This document shows positions 33,823 through 43,104 of a stretch of 64,000 nucleotides of DNA, piece by piece; positions within the stretch are counted from its first letter, which is position 1; each line of letters starts with the position of its first letter. Position numbers and translations under genes: made by a program. The stretch spans positions 1-64,000 of the forward strand of contig CANPDU010000003.1 in assembly GCA_947573135.1 (NCBI GenBank), in the 5' to 3' direction. Below the pieces are notes generated by a model. The model searched no databases. It saw only the letters and a program-made list of their open reading frames with translations, and was not told the DNA's origin. Source of the DNA: an uncultured Bacteroidales bacterium (lineage in GTDB: Bacteria > Bacteroidota > Bacteroidia > Bacteroidales > Muribaculaceae).

Positions 33823-35421
33823 CTAAAATTTAGCTTGATTTCCTATTCTTTTAATGCTATCCTCAAATGTTTCCCGATTTTCAGCACGATTTTTAAGCTT
33901 ATTTCTGTAGGTATATACAGTGTTGAGTGACAGCCCCAGCAGCCTTGCGATCCTCGCACTATCATCGACACCCAGACGCATGAAAGCCGCAATACGCAGT
34001 TCGGGCGTCAGTCTTCTTTCGCTCAGTTCTGCAAACTTCGTATCTTTACGGAGAAGGCTGTTAAGTTCGTTCGCAAAATCAGGATATATACTCAGAAAAG
34101 CTTCGTCAAACGACCTGAGAAACTTATCGCTTTGGTCACGCATCATTTCTCCACTCTCGACCATACGGCAAAGATCTTGCCCCTGACCGGTCTTTACTTT
34201 ACGCACTATCAGACGGTTCAATTCCTCTATACGCTCGATATATGACGAACATATTGCCAGTATCTGACTGATATATGCATCTTTGTGCATATTAGTAGTC
34301 GCAAGTTTGGATCGATATGATGATATACGGCGTTTTGACCGGTAAAGCATCCACACCATCACCGCCATTATCACTATTGCAACAGACAGAACGCCAACAA
34401 GGACATAAAGCCATCTTATCCGTGAACTATCCTTATCCTTATACGCTTTCGATACTACCGGCAGCATGTTGACATCGGCGATAGTGCGTATCTTCGAGCC
34501 CGACTCTATCGAATTGTCGAGTGCCTGTGTCATATAGCGGTAAGCCCGAGGAATATCACCACGGCGGTATAGTTCAAGTCCGAGACGTTGCAGCGAAGTT
34601 GTTTCTTTTGTCCCTGCAGCCACATCGCTCATCGACGATAAAGCCAAATAAAACGCGGCTTTGTCCTTGTCGTCAGCACAGGTCTGATAATAATCGGCAA
34701 GCGAAGCCGCCACGCGAGCATAAAGATCCTCACCGAACTCCGAGGCATCGAGCGCAGCACGCAGTTCGGCAAGCGCAACAGTATTATCGCCGCGGTTCAT
34801 AGCGCTCCAGCCTTTATGATATAACTGATGAGCCGATCCGGGCGGCAGATATTTAACCAACGAGTCGCTGAAAGTCAGCGCCTTGCCGACATACTCTTTG
34901 CCAAGCGGATTGTCTGCATAGAATGCAGCCGTCGCTACAAACAGGTCGAAGCCCTTATCAAAATAAGTCATCCGATCTTCTTCGGTAAGCGACTCCCGGT
35001 CGATCGTTTTGAACATATCGACAGATTCTTTGATTATGCCCCTGAGTGGATTCACGGCCACAAGCTCAAGCATCGCCACACGCTTCATTGCACTGTCGCC
35101 GTATAGGTCTGCCTGACGCAAAGCACTGCTGAAATACTGAGAGGCAGAGTCGACATTATACCGTCGGTATTCGCGTCCTACTTCTAACATTATTTCAGGC
35201 AACAAATCATTCTCGGCTTTGCTCAGTTTGTCTTTGGCCGCAGCTATGCGGTCGAGTTTTCTTTGCGAATAGTCACGGCTCCTGCCGATATACGCGTCAG
35301 TCTCGACAATAGCCTGATCAAGGCCACCGGACAACTGAGCAACATCATGACCGGCAGCCGTCAGATCCGCGACTCCGGAAATCGCATATAACGACAATAT
35401 TACAACCGCACGCCTAAACAT
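33823..35421 (-). CDS. Membrane-bound TPR protein with C-terminal HTH (DUF6377-like)
   Basis: A 532-residue protein with a signal peptide (about 1-22), a periplasmic region of TPR-like helices (about 50-310), one membrane segment (about 337-360: WLYVLVGVLSVAIVIMAVMVWMLY region) and a cytoplasmic coil ending in a LuxR-like helix-turn-helix (about 490-516: SARIARLLGLSLNTVYTYRNKL). This layout fits a one-component membrane-bound transcription regulator that senses something in the periplasm; Bacteroidota members carry DUF6377. It overlaps the Crp/Fnr gene by 8 bp, so the two are produced together. Confidence 0.82.
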   Translation of the reverse strand: MFRRAVVILSLYAISGVADLTAAGHDVAQLSGGLDQAIVETDAYIGRSRDYSQRKLDRIAAAKDKLSKAENDLLPEIMLEVGREYRRYNVDSASQYFSSALRQADLYGDSAMKRVAMLELVAVNPLRGIIKESVDMFKTIDRESLTEEDRMTYFDKGFDLFVATAAFYADNPLGKEYVGKALTFSDSLVKYLPPGSAHQLYHKGWSAMNRGDNTVALAELRAALDASEFGEDLYARVAASLADYYQTCADDKDKAAFYLALSSMSDVAAGTKETTSLQRLGLELYRRGDIPRAYRYMTQALDNSIESGSKIRTIADVNMLPVVSKAYKDKDSSRIRWLYVLVGVLSVAIVIMAVMVWMLYRSKRRISSYRSKLATTNMHKDAYISQILAICSSYIERIEELNRLIVRKVKTGQGQDLCRMVESGEMMRDQSDKFLRSFDEAFLSIYPDFANELNSLLRKDTKFAELSERRLTPELRIAAFMRLGVDDSARIARLLGLSLNTVYTYRNKLKNRAENRETFEDSIKRIGNQAKF

Positions 35422-36124
35422 CGTCGCTGGTCACACTGTCGTGGAGCCGAATTTCCAACAATTCAATCAGCGAACGGCGGTCGACTATATCGATCTTGGT
35501 CGGGCTGTAGGTCAGAAGCCCGCGTTCTTTCATACTGTCGAGCGTCGAAATAAACGACGCACGCTGTACGCCGAAAAACGAATACAGATCTCGCTGGCGG
35601 CACTCAAGCGAGATATCGCGGCCGCTGGGCTGTGTGAGTGCAATGATCCAGAATGCGATACGCTCCTCAATGCTGCCTGTGGTCAGTGCAAGCATTCCGC
35701 TTACCGACTTCTGGGCATTCATCGACAATAGATTGAGATAGTTAAACATGAACACCTCATCTGATTTCAGGATCTTTATATAATCATTTTTGGCGATCTG
35801 CAGTATTCCGGTCGATTCTATTGCCGTGACCGTACACGGATAGTTGGTCGCACGACCGAAAAGATAATCGGCCGATATGACATCAGGAGCCACAAGCGTC
35901 TGACTCACCTTGAAACGCTCATCAGGGTTGACGATCTTAGATCTGACGCTGCCTGAAATTATAAATTTTATGTGAGTACACGGCGAACCTGCCTCGACAA
36001 TCGTTTCGCCGGGAAGATATTTAAGAAAATGGAACTTAGCCATACCGACCGTCTCGGCCATGCGTTCGCGCGTCGTTCCGCGAAACAACGGCAGCTCCAT
36101 AAGAATTTCAAACATACTGTTCAT
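35414..36124 (-). CDS. Crp/Fnr family transcriptional regulator
   Basis: A 236-residue regulator with an N-terminal cyclic-nucleotide-binding jellyroll (about 10-135; FLKYLPGETIVEAGSPCTHIKFIISGSVRSKI) and a C-terminal winged helix (about 160-225). The recognition region YSFFGVQRASFISTLDSMKERGLL replaces the usual SRTVSR helix but keeps its position. The iron-sulfur cysteines of Fnr are absent, so oxygen sensing is unlikely; the effector is unknown. The end overlaps the next gene by 8 bp. Confidence 0.9.
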   Translation of the reverse strand: MNSMFEILMELPLFRGTTRERMAETVGMAKFHFLKYLPGETIVEAGSPCTHIKFIISGSVRSKIVNPDERFKVSQTLVAPDVISADYLFGRATNYPCTVTAIESTGILQIAKNDYIKILKSDEVFMFNYLNLLSMNAQKSVSGMLALTTGSIEERIAFWIIALTQPSGRDISLECRQRDLYSFFGVQRASFISTLDSMKERGLLTYSPTKIDIVDRRSLIELLEIRLHDSVTSDDV

Positions 36125-36169
36125 GTATATATTGTCTTAAGTCTTTATTATATCAACAAGGCGCAGCCA

Positions 36170-37096
36170 TTAAAGTTTTTTTGTCTCCTTTCCGGTCTTG
36201 AAATATATCTGTGCCGAGTTGATCGTATTCTGCCACAAAATATATGACGCCGGGCCTACAGACGATATGGGATTAAGGAAATTGAGCGACATCCAGATAG
36301 CCAGCACTGTGTTTTTCTGGGCCAGTCCCTGAGCCCCCGCCACTTTGTCGCCGAAACGTCCTCCAATCCTGCGGCCGACGATAAACTGGCACACACAGAC
36401 AGCCAGCGCCGCTCCGGCTATAGCGGCCATTATCGGTATGGCTTCTGAGGGCTCGCTCATCACGAAACTGACCGACTTGCCGACGACTATCAACAGAGAG
36501 ACCGCCCAAATGTAAAATGACAGCGACTGATGTGAGGCTATTGCGTGATGAACTTTAGGCGCGGCATAGCGGAGCGAGAATGCCGTCAACAACGGCAATA
36601 TGATCAGCGGGCCGACCTTCATGCAGATCGTCGTGAAACCTTCGACAAAACTTACAGTTCCTCCGAGCGACTCTCCGCCCATATACTCAAACAGCGCCGG
36701 AGCCGTCAGAGCCACGGCTACATTGCTGACGATCGAGTACATCGCTACCCTGACAACCGAGCCTCCGAGCATCCCGGTTATCACCGGAGCCGCTGTAGCA
36801 GTAGGACAGAAGACACAGATAAATGTTCCTTCTGCGAGAACCGGCGACAGCGGACGCAGCGCGAAATACAGCCCCGTTCCTCCGAGCAGCTGCACCGCCA
36901 GAAGCGACCACGACATGCGGCCGAATTTCAGTTCCCGCGGATTTACTTTACAAAAAGTGATCAACAGCATCACAAATATAAGATAGGGGGCGAGAAACTG
37001 CACGCTCTCTATCTCTGCGTGGAAAATCATGCCTGTCACCATAGCAACAGGCAGCATCCACGGCTTTATCATCTGTCTGAAATGTGCAACGTTCAT
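36170..37096 (-). CDS. Bile acid:sodium symporter family transporter
   Basis: A 308-residue membrane protein with about nine to ten hydrophobic segments, matching the BASS/SBF fold. Conserved stretches include CVFCPTATAAPVITGMLGG (about 93-111), at the sodium-binding crossover, and AQGLAQKNTVLAIWMSLNFLNP (about 250-271). Many bacterial members carry organic acids or vitamins rather than bile acids, so the substrate is open. It lies 45 bp upstream of the Crp/Fnr gene's start region on the same strand and has its own -7 element. Confidence 0.85.
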   Translation of the reverse strand: MNVAHFRQMIKPWMLPVAMVTGMIFHAEIESVQFLAPYLIFVMLLITFCKVNPRELKFGRMSWSLLAVQLLGGTGLYFALRPLSPVLAEGTFICVFCPTATAAPVITGMLGGSVVRVAMYSIVSNVAVALTAPALFEYMGGESLGGTVSFVEGFTTICMKVGPLIILPLLTAFSLRYAAPKVHHAIASHQSLSFYIWAVSLLIVVGKSVSFVMSEPSEAIPIMAAIAGAALAVCVCQFIVGRRIGGRFGDKVAGAQGLAQKNTVLAIWMSLNFLNPISSVGPASYILWQNTINSAQIYFKTGKETKKL

Positions 37097-37104
37097 ATCA
37101 GATG

Positions 37105-37112
37105 CAAAGTTA
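37105..37112 (-). promoter_or_regulatory. Promoter element of the symporter gene
   Basis: Read leftwards, TAACTTTG is a perfect -7 box 9 bp before the ATG at 37096. The -33 region reads TTTC at 37137-37134 with a 21-bp spacer, one base from consensus. The leader is only a few bases long. Confidence 0.6.
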
Positions 37113-37160
37113 CACAGAATTTTTCAGACGCCTGAAATAAAAAATTAATCGAAGACTGAC

Positions 37161-38942
37161 CTAATCCTGATTTAAATCATTATACCAACTGCCATTGATT
37201 TTAACCTGCCTTCTCTTTCCTTTTCCCTCACATCTGGGACATAATTCATGACGGTTTATATGATGACAATGTCTTGTTCCGCATACCTTACAATCAATAT
37301 TATAGCATTTTTCGGAGAACATTGAACACATTGAGGAGCCTCTTAACGGAACAACCAAACCTGTTGCATTACAGTTCGTACACGGGACTTCTCTGGTCTC
37401 TTTTGCCGGCCGCGCTTGAGGCGACGAACTGCCCGAAGAATGGCTATATTGAACATCCTTTGGATCTACAGGCACGATGGTATATCTATTGAACCGATTG
37501 CCCCAACCGTTCTGCAGGGACCGCAGATAGCCATCACATAATATGCGCTCCGGCTCAACATTTGAAAACAGTCCCTTCTGATACCATGCCTGCGCCTTAT
37601 AATAATTCTTCATACAACCAAAGCCGTTTTCATAAATCATTCCGGCATATTTGTAACATTTTACATTACCGGCCTCGGCTGCCGATATCAACCATTTTGC
37701 AATCAAATCGTCATATTCCGATCCGCGACTTTTCCGGGCATACAATAGCGCAAGCTCAAACATAGCCTCCTTATGACCCCATTCGGCAGCCCGTGTCAGC
37801 AATGGAAGCGCATCAGACAACTTATACTTGCTACTAAGAGCTTTGCCGTTTACATAATCATTTTCGGCCTCTCTTTGACCATAAGATCTTCTGGCAATCT
37901 CAGCGACAACACTGTCAAAATTTTCGCGAGCCCTTGAAGATCCGCCCTGAACAATAGCCTTTTCGTACCAATACTTGGCTTTAGACAGATCTGCGGACAC
38001 TCCGCGACCATACTCATACAACACTCCGATATTGTTGGATGCAATTCCTTTGCCGAGCTCCGACGCTCGTTTATACCATTTCATCGCTTCACGGTAATCC
38101 TGCCTGACGCCTGTCCCGGTATCATAGTAATAACCAATATTAAATATTGCGTTTGCATCGCCCTGTTCGGCCTTTTTCATGGCGTCTTGGAATTTTTGCT
38201 GATCAGCGGTAAGTGCCGGGCGATTTGCCGAAGAATTTCCGGCCGCGCTCCCGGCCGTTACAGTACGCCCGGGACTCTGTTTCTTACCGAGCGTCTGACC
38301 GACATTCTGATTTGAGTTCCGCGAGACTTGCGATTTGTTATTCTTTTCAAGATACTCGCGTGCTTTTGTATTTCCTGCAGCAGCAGCCTTTTCATACCAA
38401 TATCTGGCAGCTGCATAGTCCCGGGGAGTTCCCTCTCCGTTATTATACAAAACACCGACACTACGCATTGCGTCTGAATTTCCTTCATCGGCAGCTTTCT
38501 TATACCATTTAAAGGCCTCGTTATGATTTTTAGTTACTCCTTCGCCGTTATAGAGCATATTGCCTATATACATAGTCGATTCAGAGTCACCGGCAGCCGA
38601 CGCTTTTTTGTACCAATACATTGCCTGACTAAAGTTGCGGTCGACTCCCAGTCCGCCCCAATATATCTTGCCGACATAACGCATCGACTCCGGGTCGCCA
38701 GCATCGGCACCCTTTCTTAACCATTTCAGCGCAAGACCATAATCTCGTTTGACCGCAGAGCCATAGTAGTAGGATACTCCTACATGCCTCATCGCCACCG
38801 GATCGCCGGCCTCGGCTTTTTTGTTCCATCTCTGAAAATCTGCATACGTGTATTCGGCCTTGACCGATACAGGCATGACAAGCGATCCTGACAGCATCAG
38901 CGCCATTACTGTCGCTCTGATTATATTCACAAAAGTTTTCAT
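37161..38942 (-). CDS. Secreted Sel1-repeat protein with a DnaJ-like zinc finger
   Basis: From the ATG at 38942 the protein has 593 residues and a signal peptide (KTFVNIIRATVMALMLSGSLVMPVSVKA); a start at 38972 would put ten residues before the signal. It contains at least seven Sel1-type TPR repeats (pattern A..G...A....G..Y..G.GV..D...A..WY.KAA), four before a polar linker (about 180-240) and three after it, then a second irregular group. The last 80 residues hold CTNCNATG ... CKVCGTRHC ... CPRCEGKGK, a DnaJ-like zinc finger. Sel1 proteins usually scaffold complexes. It follows the secreted protein gene at 38987 by 44 bp. Function unknown. Confidence 0.75.
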   Translation of the reverse strand: MKTFVNIIRATVMALMLSGSLVMPVSVKAEYTYADFQRWNKKAEAGDPVAMRHVGVSYYYGSAVKRDYGLALKWLRKGADAGDPESMRYVGKIYWGGLGVDRNFSQAMYWYKKASAAGDSESTMYIGNMLYNGEGVTKNHNEAFKWYKKAADEGNSDAMRSVGVLYNNGEGTPRDYAAARYWYEKAAAAGNTKAREYLEKNNKSQVSRNSNQNVGQTLGKKQSPGRTVTAGSAAGNSSANRPALTADQQKFQDAMKKAEQGDANAIFNIGYYYDTGTGVRQDYREAMKWYKRASELGKGIASNNIGVLYEYGRGVSADLSKAKYWYEKAIVQGGSSRARENFDSVVAEIARRSYGQREAENDYVNGKALSSKYKLSDALPLLTRAAEWGHKEAMFELALLYARKSRGSEYDDLIAKWLISAAEAGNVKCYKYAGMIYENGFGCMKNYYKAQAWYQKGLFSNVEPERILCDGYLRSLQNGWGNRFNRYTIVPVDPKDVQYSHSSGSSSPQARPAKETREVPCTNCNATGLVVPLRGSSMCSMFSEKCYNIDCKVCGTRHCHHINRHELCPRCEGKGKRRQVKINGSWYNDLNQD

Positions 38943-38986
38943 AGCAATTTTAGCATTCGGACAAATGCACAAGATCAGCCTTTGAC

Positions 38987-41206
38987 TTATAAAATCACCT
39001 TTCTGACCGTCTTACCGCGGCGCTCGATATAGATTCCGCTGCCGGGAGTGGTAACGCGTATGCCCTGAAGATTATAATAAACCGGTTCTGAGCCGGCGCA
39101 GTCACAGTCGGTCACGATATCATCAACCGATGAAGTCGCGAACCGCTCTTCCCAGTTGAGAGCCGGAAACTCGGTCACAATATTTATCTTACCGAGACTG
39201 AAAGCGTCCCAAGTGGCGACTTCGTCTCTGAGCTGATCAAACGAAAGTCCGCCGGTGACAGATTTACGGTTCAACTCCATCGCATCCCAATAAAACGAAT
39301 TTGTCACGGCAGCATTGCCGGCGCATATGGGATCGGCAAGTGTCTTTCCGTCGACAGCCATGTTCCAGGCAATGACATGATCAAGCTTAACAGAAGTCGA
39401 ACGCTGCACTGTGACAATACCGCCGGCATGGCCTCCGGTAGACGTGACCGTACAAGCTGCATAGCTATAGCTGACCGAAAGCGGGGCATCGCTACGCCCG
39501 ACGAGTCCGCCGGAATATTCGGCCGCGCCCGTCTTGTCGGCAACGTCGGCAAACGAATAGCAATTGGTGACAGTCAGCTGACCTTTATTACAGCCGACCA
39601 ACGCGCCCGAAGCCGCGCCGGTGACCGAACCGGTGACAAAACAATTGTCGATCGTAGCGTCAACAGCAATACCGGCAATAGCACCCACGCAATACCAGCT
39701 GTTGGACACCGTTACATCCTCAATACCAAGATTTTTGACCGAACCGGAGAAATATCCTATCAGAGAGCCGTTCTGACCCGGGCTTGACAACGGCCGGAGA
39801 TTACGGATAATATGACAGCAGCCGTCGAGATGTATTTTTGCGCGCGATCCTTCAGGACAAAGAACGCGCCACTCGATGCCGCTCATATCTATGTCATTTG
39901 CAAGCGAGATGAAATTATCGCCGTTGACAAGTTTTGATCCAAGGCTAAGAAGATCGTCGGCCGAAGAAATCACGATAGGATTGTCTTCCGATGATCCGGG
40001 TCTGACATCGGGATCGGGCTCGGCAGTCTTTTTCGGGTCGAAGTTAAGCATTGCAGCAGCCACACAAGCGCGACGGCCGTAAGTACCGTCGGCATTGGTG
40101 CTGTTGTAGACATAGATATTTGCAGTGCCGTCAGCGAGCGGTTCGGCGATGATCGACGAATAGCCATACTGCGACGCATAGTCGGGTTTCTGCCATTGAG
40201 CCACTACGGAGCCGTCGGCTCTGACAACCGCTATGTCCATCGTGTTGCAGTTCTTACCGTCGTATTCGCTCAGATAGTTAACAACGAAATAACGGACACC
40301 GTCAATCACGAAAGTATCGAAACCTCCGGTCGACGCCGCTGTGACACTATTAAGCGCAGAGTTGCTGAAAAGAGCTTCATCAAACGTTCCGTCGTCGGCA
40401 AACGAGCAATAGTCTGTGGCACCGCGCCCGGCGTTGACATACATTATAAAGCCGCTTTCAGGATTAGACCGTCCGGCAAAAGCGGCAAACGACGCATCTT
40501 TAGGCTGGGCTATGCTCAGCGACGATGATGAGGTCTTGTGGCGGAGCGCAGGTGACGGCGTCGCATCGACGACCGGAGATCCGGTGCCGTCGTAAGACAG
40601 TCGGACCATACGGACAAAGGGCGCGGCATTGCCGAACGCCGGAGCGATAAAAAACACGGCCTCTCGGCTCAAGTCGCCAAGCACACGCCCCACGCAGTCG
40701 ATGCGTCCTACTCCGGAATATGTCTTGCCGTCGACAACGGCCTGATAATCATCGGGAACAGACAGTTCCAAGCGGTGACTTTCGCCCGACGCGGGGCAAT
40801 AGACCGACCATACAATGCTGCTTTTCTGAACATTTGTGAAATAATGCCCTACAAGAAAATTACCGGCCTGATCGGCAGAAAGCGCCGTGCCGTAATAATC
40901 GGACGCATCATCGGGGACAGGGAGCCGGTAGAGGTCGCGCCATCCGTCGGCTGAGATTTCGGCTATGCTCATGGTCTTCATGTTGACCGTGTAAACCTTA
41001 CCGTCAGCGGCTGTAGCGAAGCGTGCACATGACTGCGATTTTACAGCGGCGGCCGACGGCGACCAGTCTGGAGCATCACGATCCCAGTCAGAGTTAAGAT
41101 CGGCCGTAGTGTATTTCCATATCTCGGTTATCGATCCGGCGCCAAAGGCAACAGACGGAAATGTTAAAGCCGCAACCGCGGCAAGACGGAATATCATTTT
41201 TTTCAT
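38987..41206 (-). CDS. Secreted protein with GLUG-like repeats and T9SS-type C-terminal tail
   Basis: A 739-residue protein: signal peptide (KKMIFRLAAVAALTFPSVAFG), a large N-terminal region (about 25-390) without recognised family, then a repetitive region (about 400-650; NLGIEDVTVSNSWYCVGAIAGI, IDNCFVTGSVTGAASGALVGCNKG, YSGGLVGRSDAPLSVSYSYAA) resembling GLUG repeats of adhesins. The end, PVYYNLQGIRVTTPGSGIYIERRGKTVRKVIL spread over the last 32 residues, resembles the type A sorting domain recognised by the type IX secretion system. It is probably exported through SprA and placed on or outside the cell. It follows the 41234 gene by 27 bp. Confidence 0.78.
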   Translation of the reverse strand: MKKMIFRLAAVAALTFPSVAFGAGSITEIWKYTTADLNSDWDRDAPDWSPSAAAVKSQSCARFATAADGKVYTVNMKTMSIAEISADGWRDLYRLPVPDDASDYYGTALSADQAGNFLVGHYFTNVQKSSIVWSVYCPASGESHRLELSVPDDYQAVVDGKTYSGVGRIDCVGRVLGDLSREAVFFIAPAFGNAAPFVRMVRLSYDGTGSPVVDATPSPALRHKTSSSSLSIAQPKDASFAAFAGRSNPESGFIMYVNAGRGATDYCSFADDGTFDEALFSNSALNSVTAASTGGFDTFVIDGVRYFVVNYLSEYDGKNCNTMDIAVVRADGSVVAQWQKPDYASQYGYSSIIAEPLADGTANIYVYNSTNADGTYGRRACVAAAMLNFDPKKTAEPDPDVRPGSSEDNPIVISSADDLLSLGSKLVNGDNFISLANDIDMSGIEWRVLCPEGSRAKIHLDGCCHIIRNLRPLSSPGQNGSLIGYFSGSVKNLGIEDVTVSNSWYCVGAIAGIAVDATIDNCFVTGSVTGAASGALVGCNKGQLTVTNCYSFADVADKTGAAEYSGGLVGRSDAPLSVSYSYAACTVTSTGGHAGGIVTVQRSTSVKLDHVIAWNMAVDGKTLADPICAGNAAVTNSFYWDAMELNRKSVTGGLSFDQLRDEVATWDAFSLGKINIVTEFPALNWEERFATSSVDDIVTDCDCAGSEPVYYNLQGIRVTTPGSGIYIERRGKTVRKVIL

Positions 41207-41233
41207 AAGTCGGATTTTTCAGTAGGTGGAAAA

Positions 41234-42415
41234 TTATTTGACAGACAGTCTGACGGTGTTGCCGCGCATGTCGCTGACCAGATAAATGCCGGCCTGACAC
41301 TCAAACATCCCGGAGCCGACATGGACAAGCATTCCGGATGTGCTGAAACAGCGGGCATCGGGCGCATCAGCCGAAATCGATATGCAACCGTCGCCGACCG
41401 AAGCGAAATCAACAACACCGCTGTCAGCGACTACATCATCGATGCCTGATGTCTGCGACAGGCGTCCGCTCGGACCAAGACTCATCACCACCGGCTCACC
41501 GCCGATAAAGGCACCGTATTCAAACGTAAGATCGTCGGAAGCATTGCGACAGCGGTCTGTCACCGGCTCGCGAAACCAGGAGTAGACACCGTGCCAGCCT
41601 GAAACATCGCCAGACTTGACCTCATAGTCGCCAATAACTTTATGATATGATTTTCCCCAGCTGTTGCCGATGAACACAACGTCGCCCGGGCGCACCCAGC
41701 TGCGGTCGCCGATACCTTCGCGCGACAGATATACGGCCTGATAGCCGTGAGCGCCATGTTCGACAAAAGTACAGAAATTAGGAGCCGACGCTCGTGAAAA
41801 TTCAATCTCGTTGCCTTCAGATGTCACGACAAGCGGCGTCCATGTGCGGCATCTGCCGCCGGGAGTCAGTATTTCACTCTCATCGACAAAGACCGACTGC
41901 ATAGGATAGTATTTATCTATAGTCAGAGCACGGGGATGGCAATAATCATGCCGACCGCGCACCTCGATACTGTTGCCCGAAACACTGTAACTGATATGCT
42001 CGGTGCAGAATTTCACACCGTCGGCAAAGAAAATATCGTTTTCGACATCAACGGTCAGCACTTTTCCGGAAACAATTGCGTCACCATCGACCTCAACACC
42101 GTCAACCGCTATCGCTACGCTGACCGTGGCCGCATTGGGCTTGCCATCATTGTGGTTGCCGCCCATCCACCACCCGTCGGCTAGAAAGCCGCCGATATTG
42201 TTGCTCGACCGTGTATGATTGACCTCAACACCGTCAAGCAGGACATTATAGAAGGTATATAACTTATTATTACCGCACTTTTTGAAATTTGTCTCGACCT
42301 TACCCCACTCTGTCGTCTCCGAATAATACACATCGCCGTCGGCTACCGTAATATCAGCCGCAGCAAGAGAAAAAGCGAGCATCAGAAAGCCCGTAGCAAG
42401 CAATGATTTTCTCAT
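41234..42415 (-). CDS. Secreted protein of unknown function with T9SS-type tail
   Basis: A 393-residue protein with a clear signal peptide (RKSLLATGFLMLAFSLAAAD). The body is beta-rich, with many glycine, tyrosine and cysteine residues (C48, and others near 140, 160, 205, 225 and 290), and matches no family I recognise. The last 60 residues (ISISADAPDARCFSTSGMLV, then AGIYLVSDMRGNTVRLSVK) follow the pattern of type A T9SS sorting domains. It is first in the three-gene run down to the Sel1 protein and has a candidate -7 element (TAAATTTG) at 42462-42469. Confidence 0.72.
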   Translation of the reverse strand: MRKSLLATGFLMLAFSLAAADITVADGDVYYSETTEWGKVETNFKKCGNNKLYTFYNVLLDGVEVNHTRSSNNIGGFLADGWWMGGNHNDGKPNAATVSVAIAVDGVEVDGDAIVSGKVLTVDVENDIFFADGVKFCTEHISYSVSGNSIEVRGRHDYCHPRALTIDKYYPMQSVFVDESEILTPGGRCRTWTPLVVTSEGNEIEFSRASAPNFCTFVEHGAHGYQAVYLSREGIGDRSWVRPGDVVFIGNSWGKSYHKVIGDYEVKSGDVSGWHGVYSWFREPVTDRCRNASDDLTFEYGAFIGGEPVVMSLGPSGRLSQTSGIDDVVADSGVVDFASVGDGCISISADAPDARCFSTSGMLVHVGSGMFECQAGIYLVSDMRGNTVRLSVK

Positions 42416-42461
42416 GGACTAAATTATAATTGGTAAATATGTTTAAGCGTGATTATTACCG

Positions 42462-42469
42462 CAAATTTA
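42462..42469 (-). promoter_or_regulatory. Candidate -7 element of the secreted-protein cluster
   Basis: Read leftwards, TAAATTTG matches TAnnTTTG. It would start transcription about 43 nt before the ATG at 42415. A -33 box is not evident. Confidence 0.4.
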
Positions 42470-42523
42470 CCAAAAGATTTTTAATCCCTGCTATATGGTC
42501 TCCCGTTTTTCTAAAGTTTTCTA

Positions 42524-42877
42524 TCAGTCTTTTGTCAACGACATTCTCACTTTGTCGATCAATGAAAGTTTGGGAGGTTTGATATGGACGGAAACTTTTG
42601 CCGACGTGCGATTGAGAAATATTACTGACGAATGAAGTACAATAGCCACCCACTCTTCAAAAGGCACAATAGCGTGAATCTTTGACAAAGGTATTGTATA
42701 GAACGGAGACCTTTCGCCAAGACTATGTATAATCAGACTATCGGTATCCATGTCTACAGAAATGTCGTGATGCTCGGCCACTGTGTCGAACAGCAGACCG
42801 AAGTCGAGACAGTCCGGGCTTTTGGGCAGTTTACTGTACTTCTTGTAAAGGGTGTCTATTACTTGTTTTGTAATCAT
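42524..42877 (-). CDS. Hypothetical protein, 117 residues
   Basis: A small cytoplasmic protein with no signal peptide or membrane segment. The composition and the alternating hydrophobic pattern (YTIPLSKIHAIVPFEEWVAIVLHSSVIFLNR, about 60-90) look like a real folded beta-rich domain, and the C terminus is basic (KPPKLSLIDKVRMSLTKD). I recognise no family. It stands alone between the secreted-protein cluster and the decarboxylase operon. The opposite strand also carries a 100-codon open frame, judged to be a shadow. Confidence 0.6.
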   Translation of the reverse strand: MITKQVIDTLYKKYSKLPKSPDCLDFGLLFDTVAEHHDISVDMDTDSLIIHSLGERSPFYTIPLSKIHAIVPFEEWVAIVLHSSVIFLNRTSAKVSVHIKPPKLSLIDKVRMSLTKD

Positions 42878-43052
42878 AACTCATTATTGTTTTGCGCCGC
42901 TGACGGCATTTTGAATTACGGATCACGTCGGCATATTTTAAGGAGAAAAGATAGCACATTGTCGATGTTGCACCGCTTTAATATTATAACTTCGGATCCG
43001 TTAAAAAGTTCTTTCGCCAAACAATAATTTTTACAATTTTTCAGAATATAAA

Positions 43053-43095
43053 AAACATGTCCCTGACATTTTATCGTAATGACAGGGACATGTTT
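43053..43095 (-). terminator. Terminator of the decarboxylase operon
   Basis: AAACATGTCCCTG (43053-43065) pairs perfectly with CAGGGACATGTTT (43083-43095); inside, CATT/AATG extends the stem after one mismatch. Read leftwards it ends in a T run (CATGTTTTTTATA). It starts 10 bp after the decarboxylase beta-subunit stop. Confidence 0.88.
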
Positions 43096-43104
43096 ATAGA
43101 ATTA

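Noticed and set aside
36170-37096. A true bile acid importer
   Set aside because: The family name is historical; bacterial members transport many organic anions and nothing here points to bile acids.
42725-43027. A 100-codon plus-strand open frame opposite the 117-residue hypothetical gene
   Set aside because: Its first half is antisense to the gene at 42524-42877 and its second half lies in an AT-rich gap. No promoter, domain or sensible protein composition supports it.
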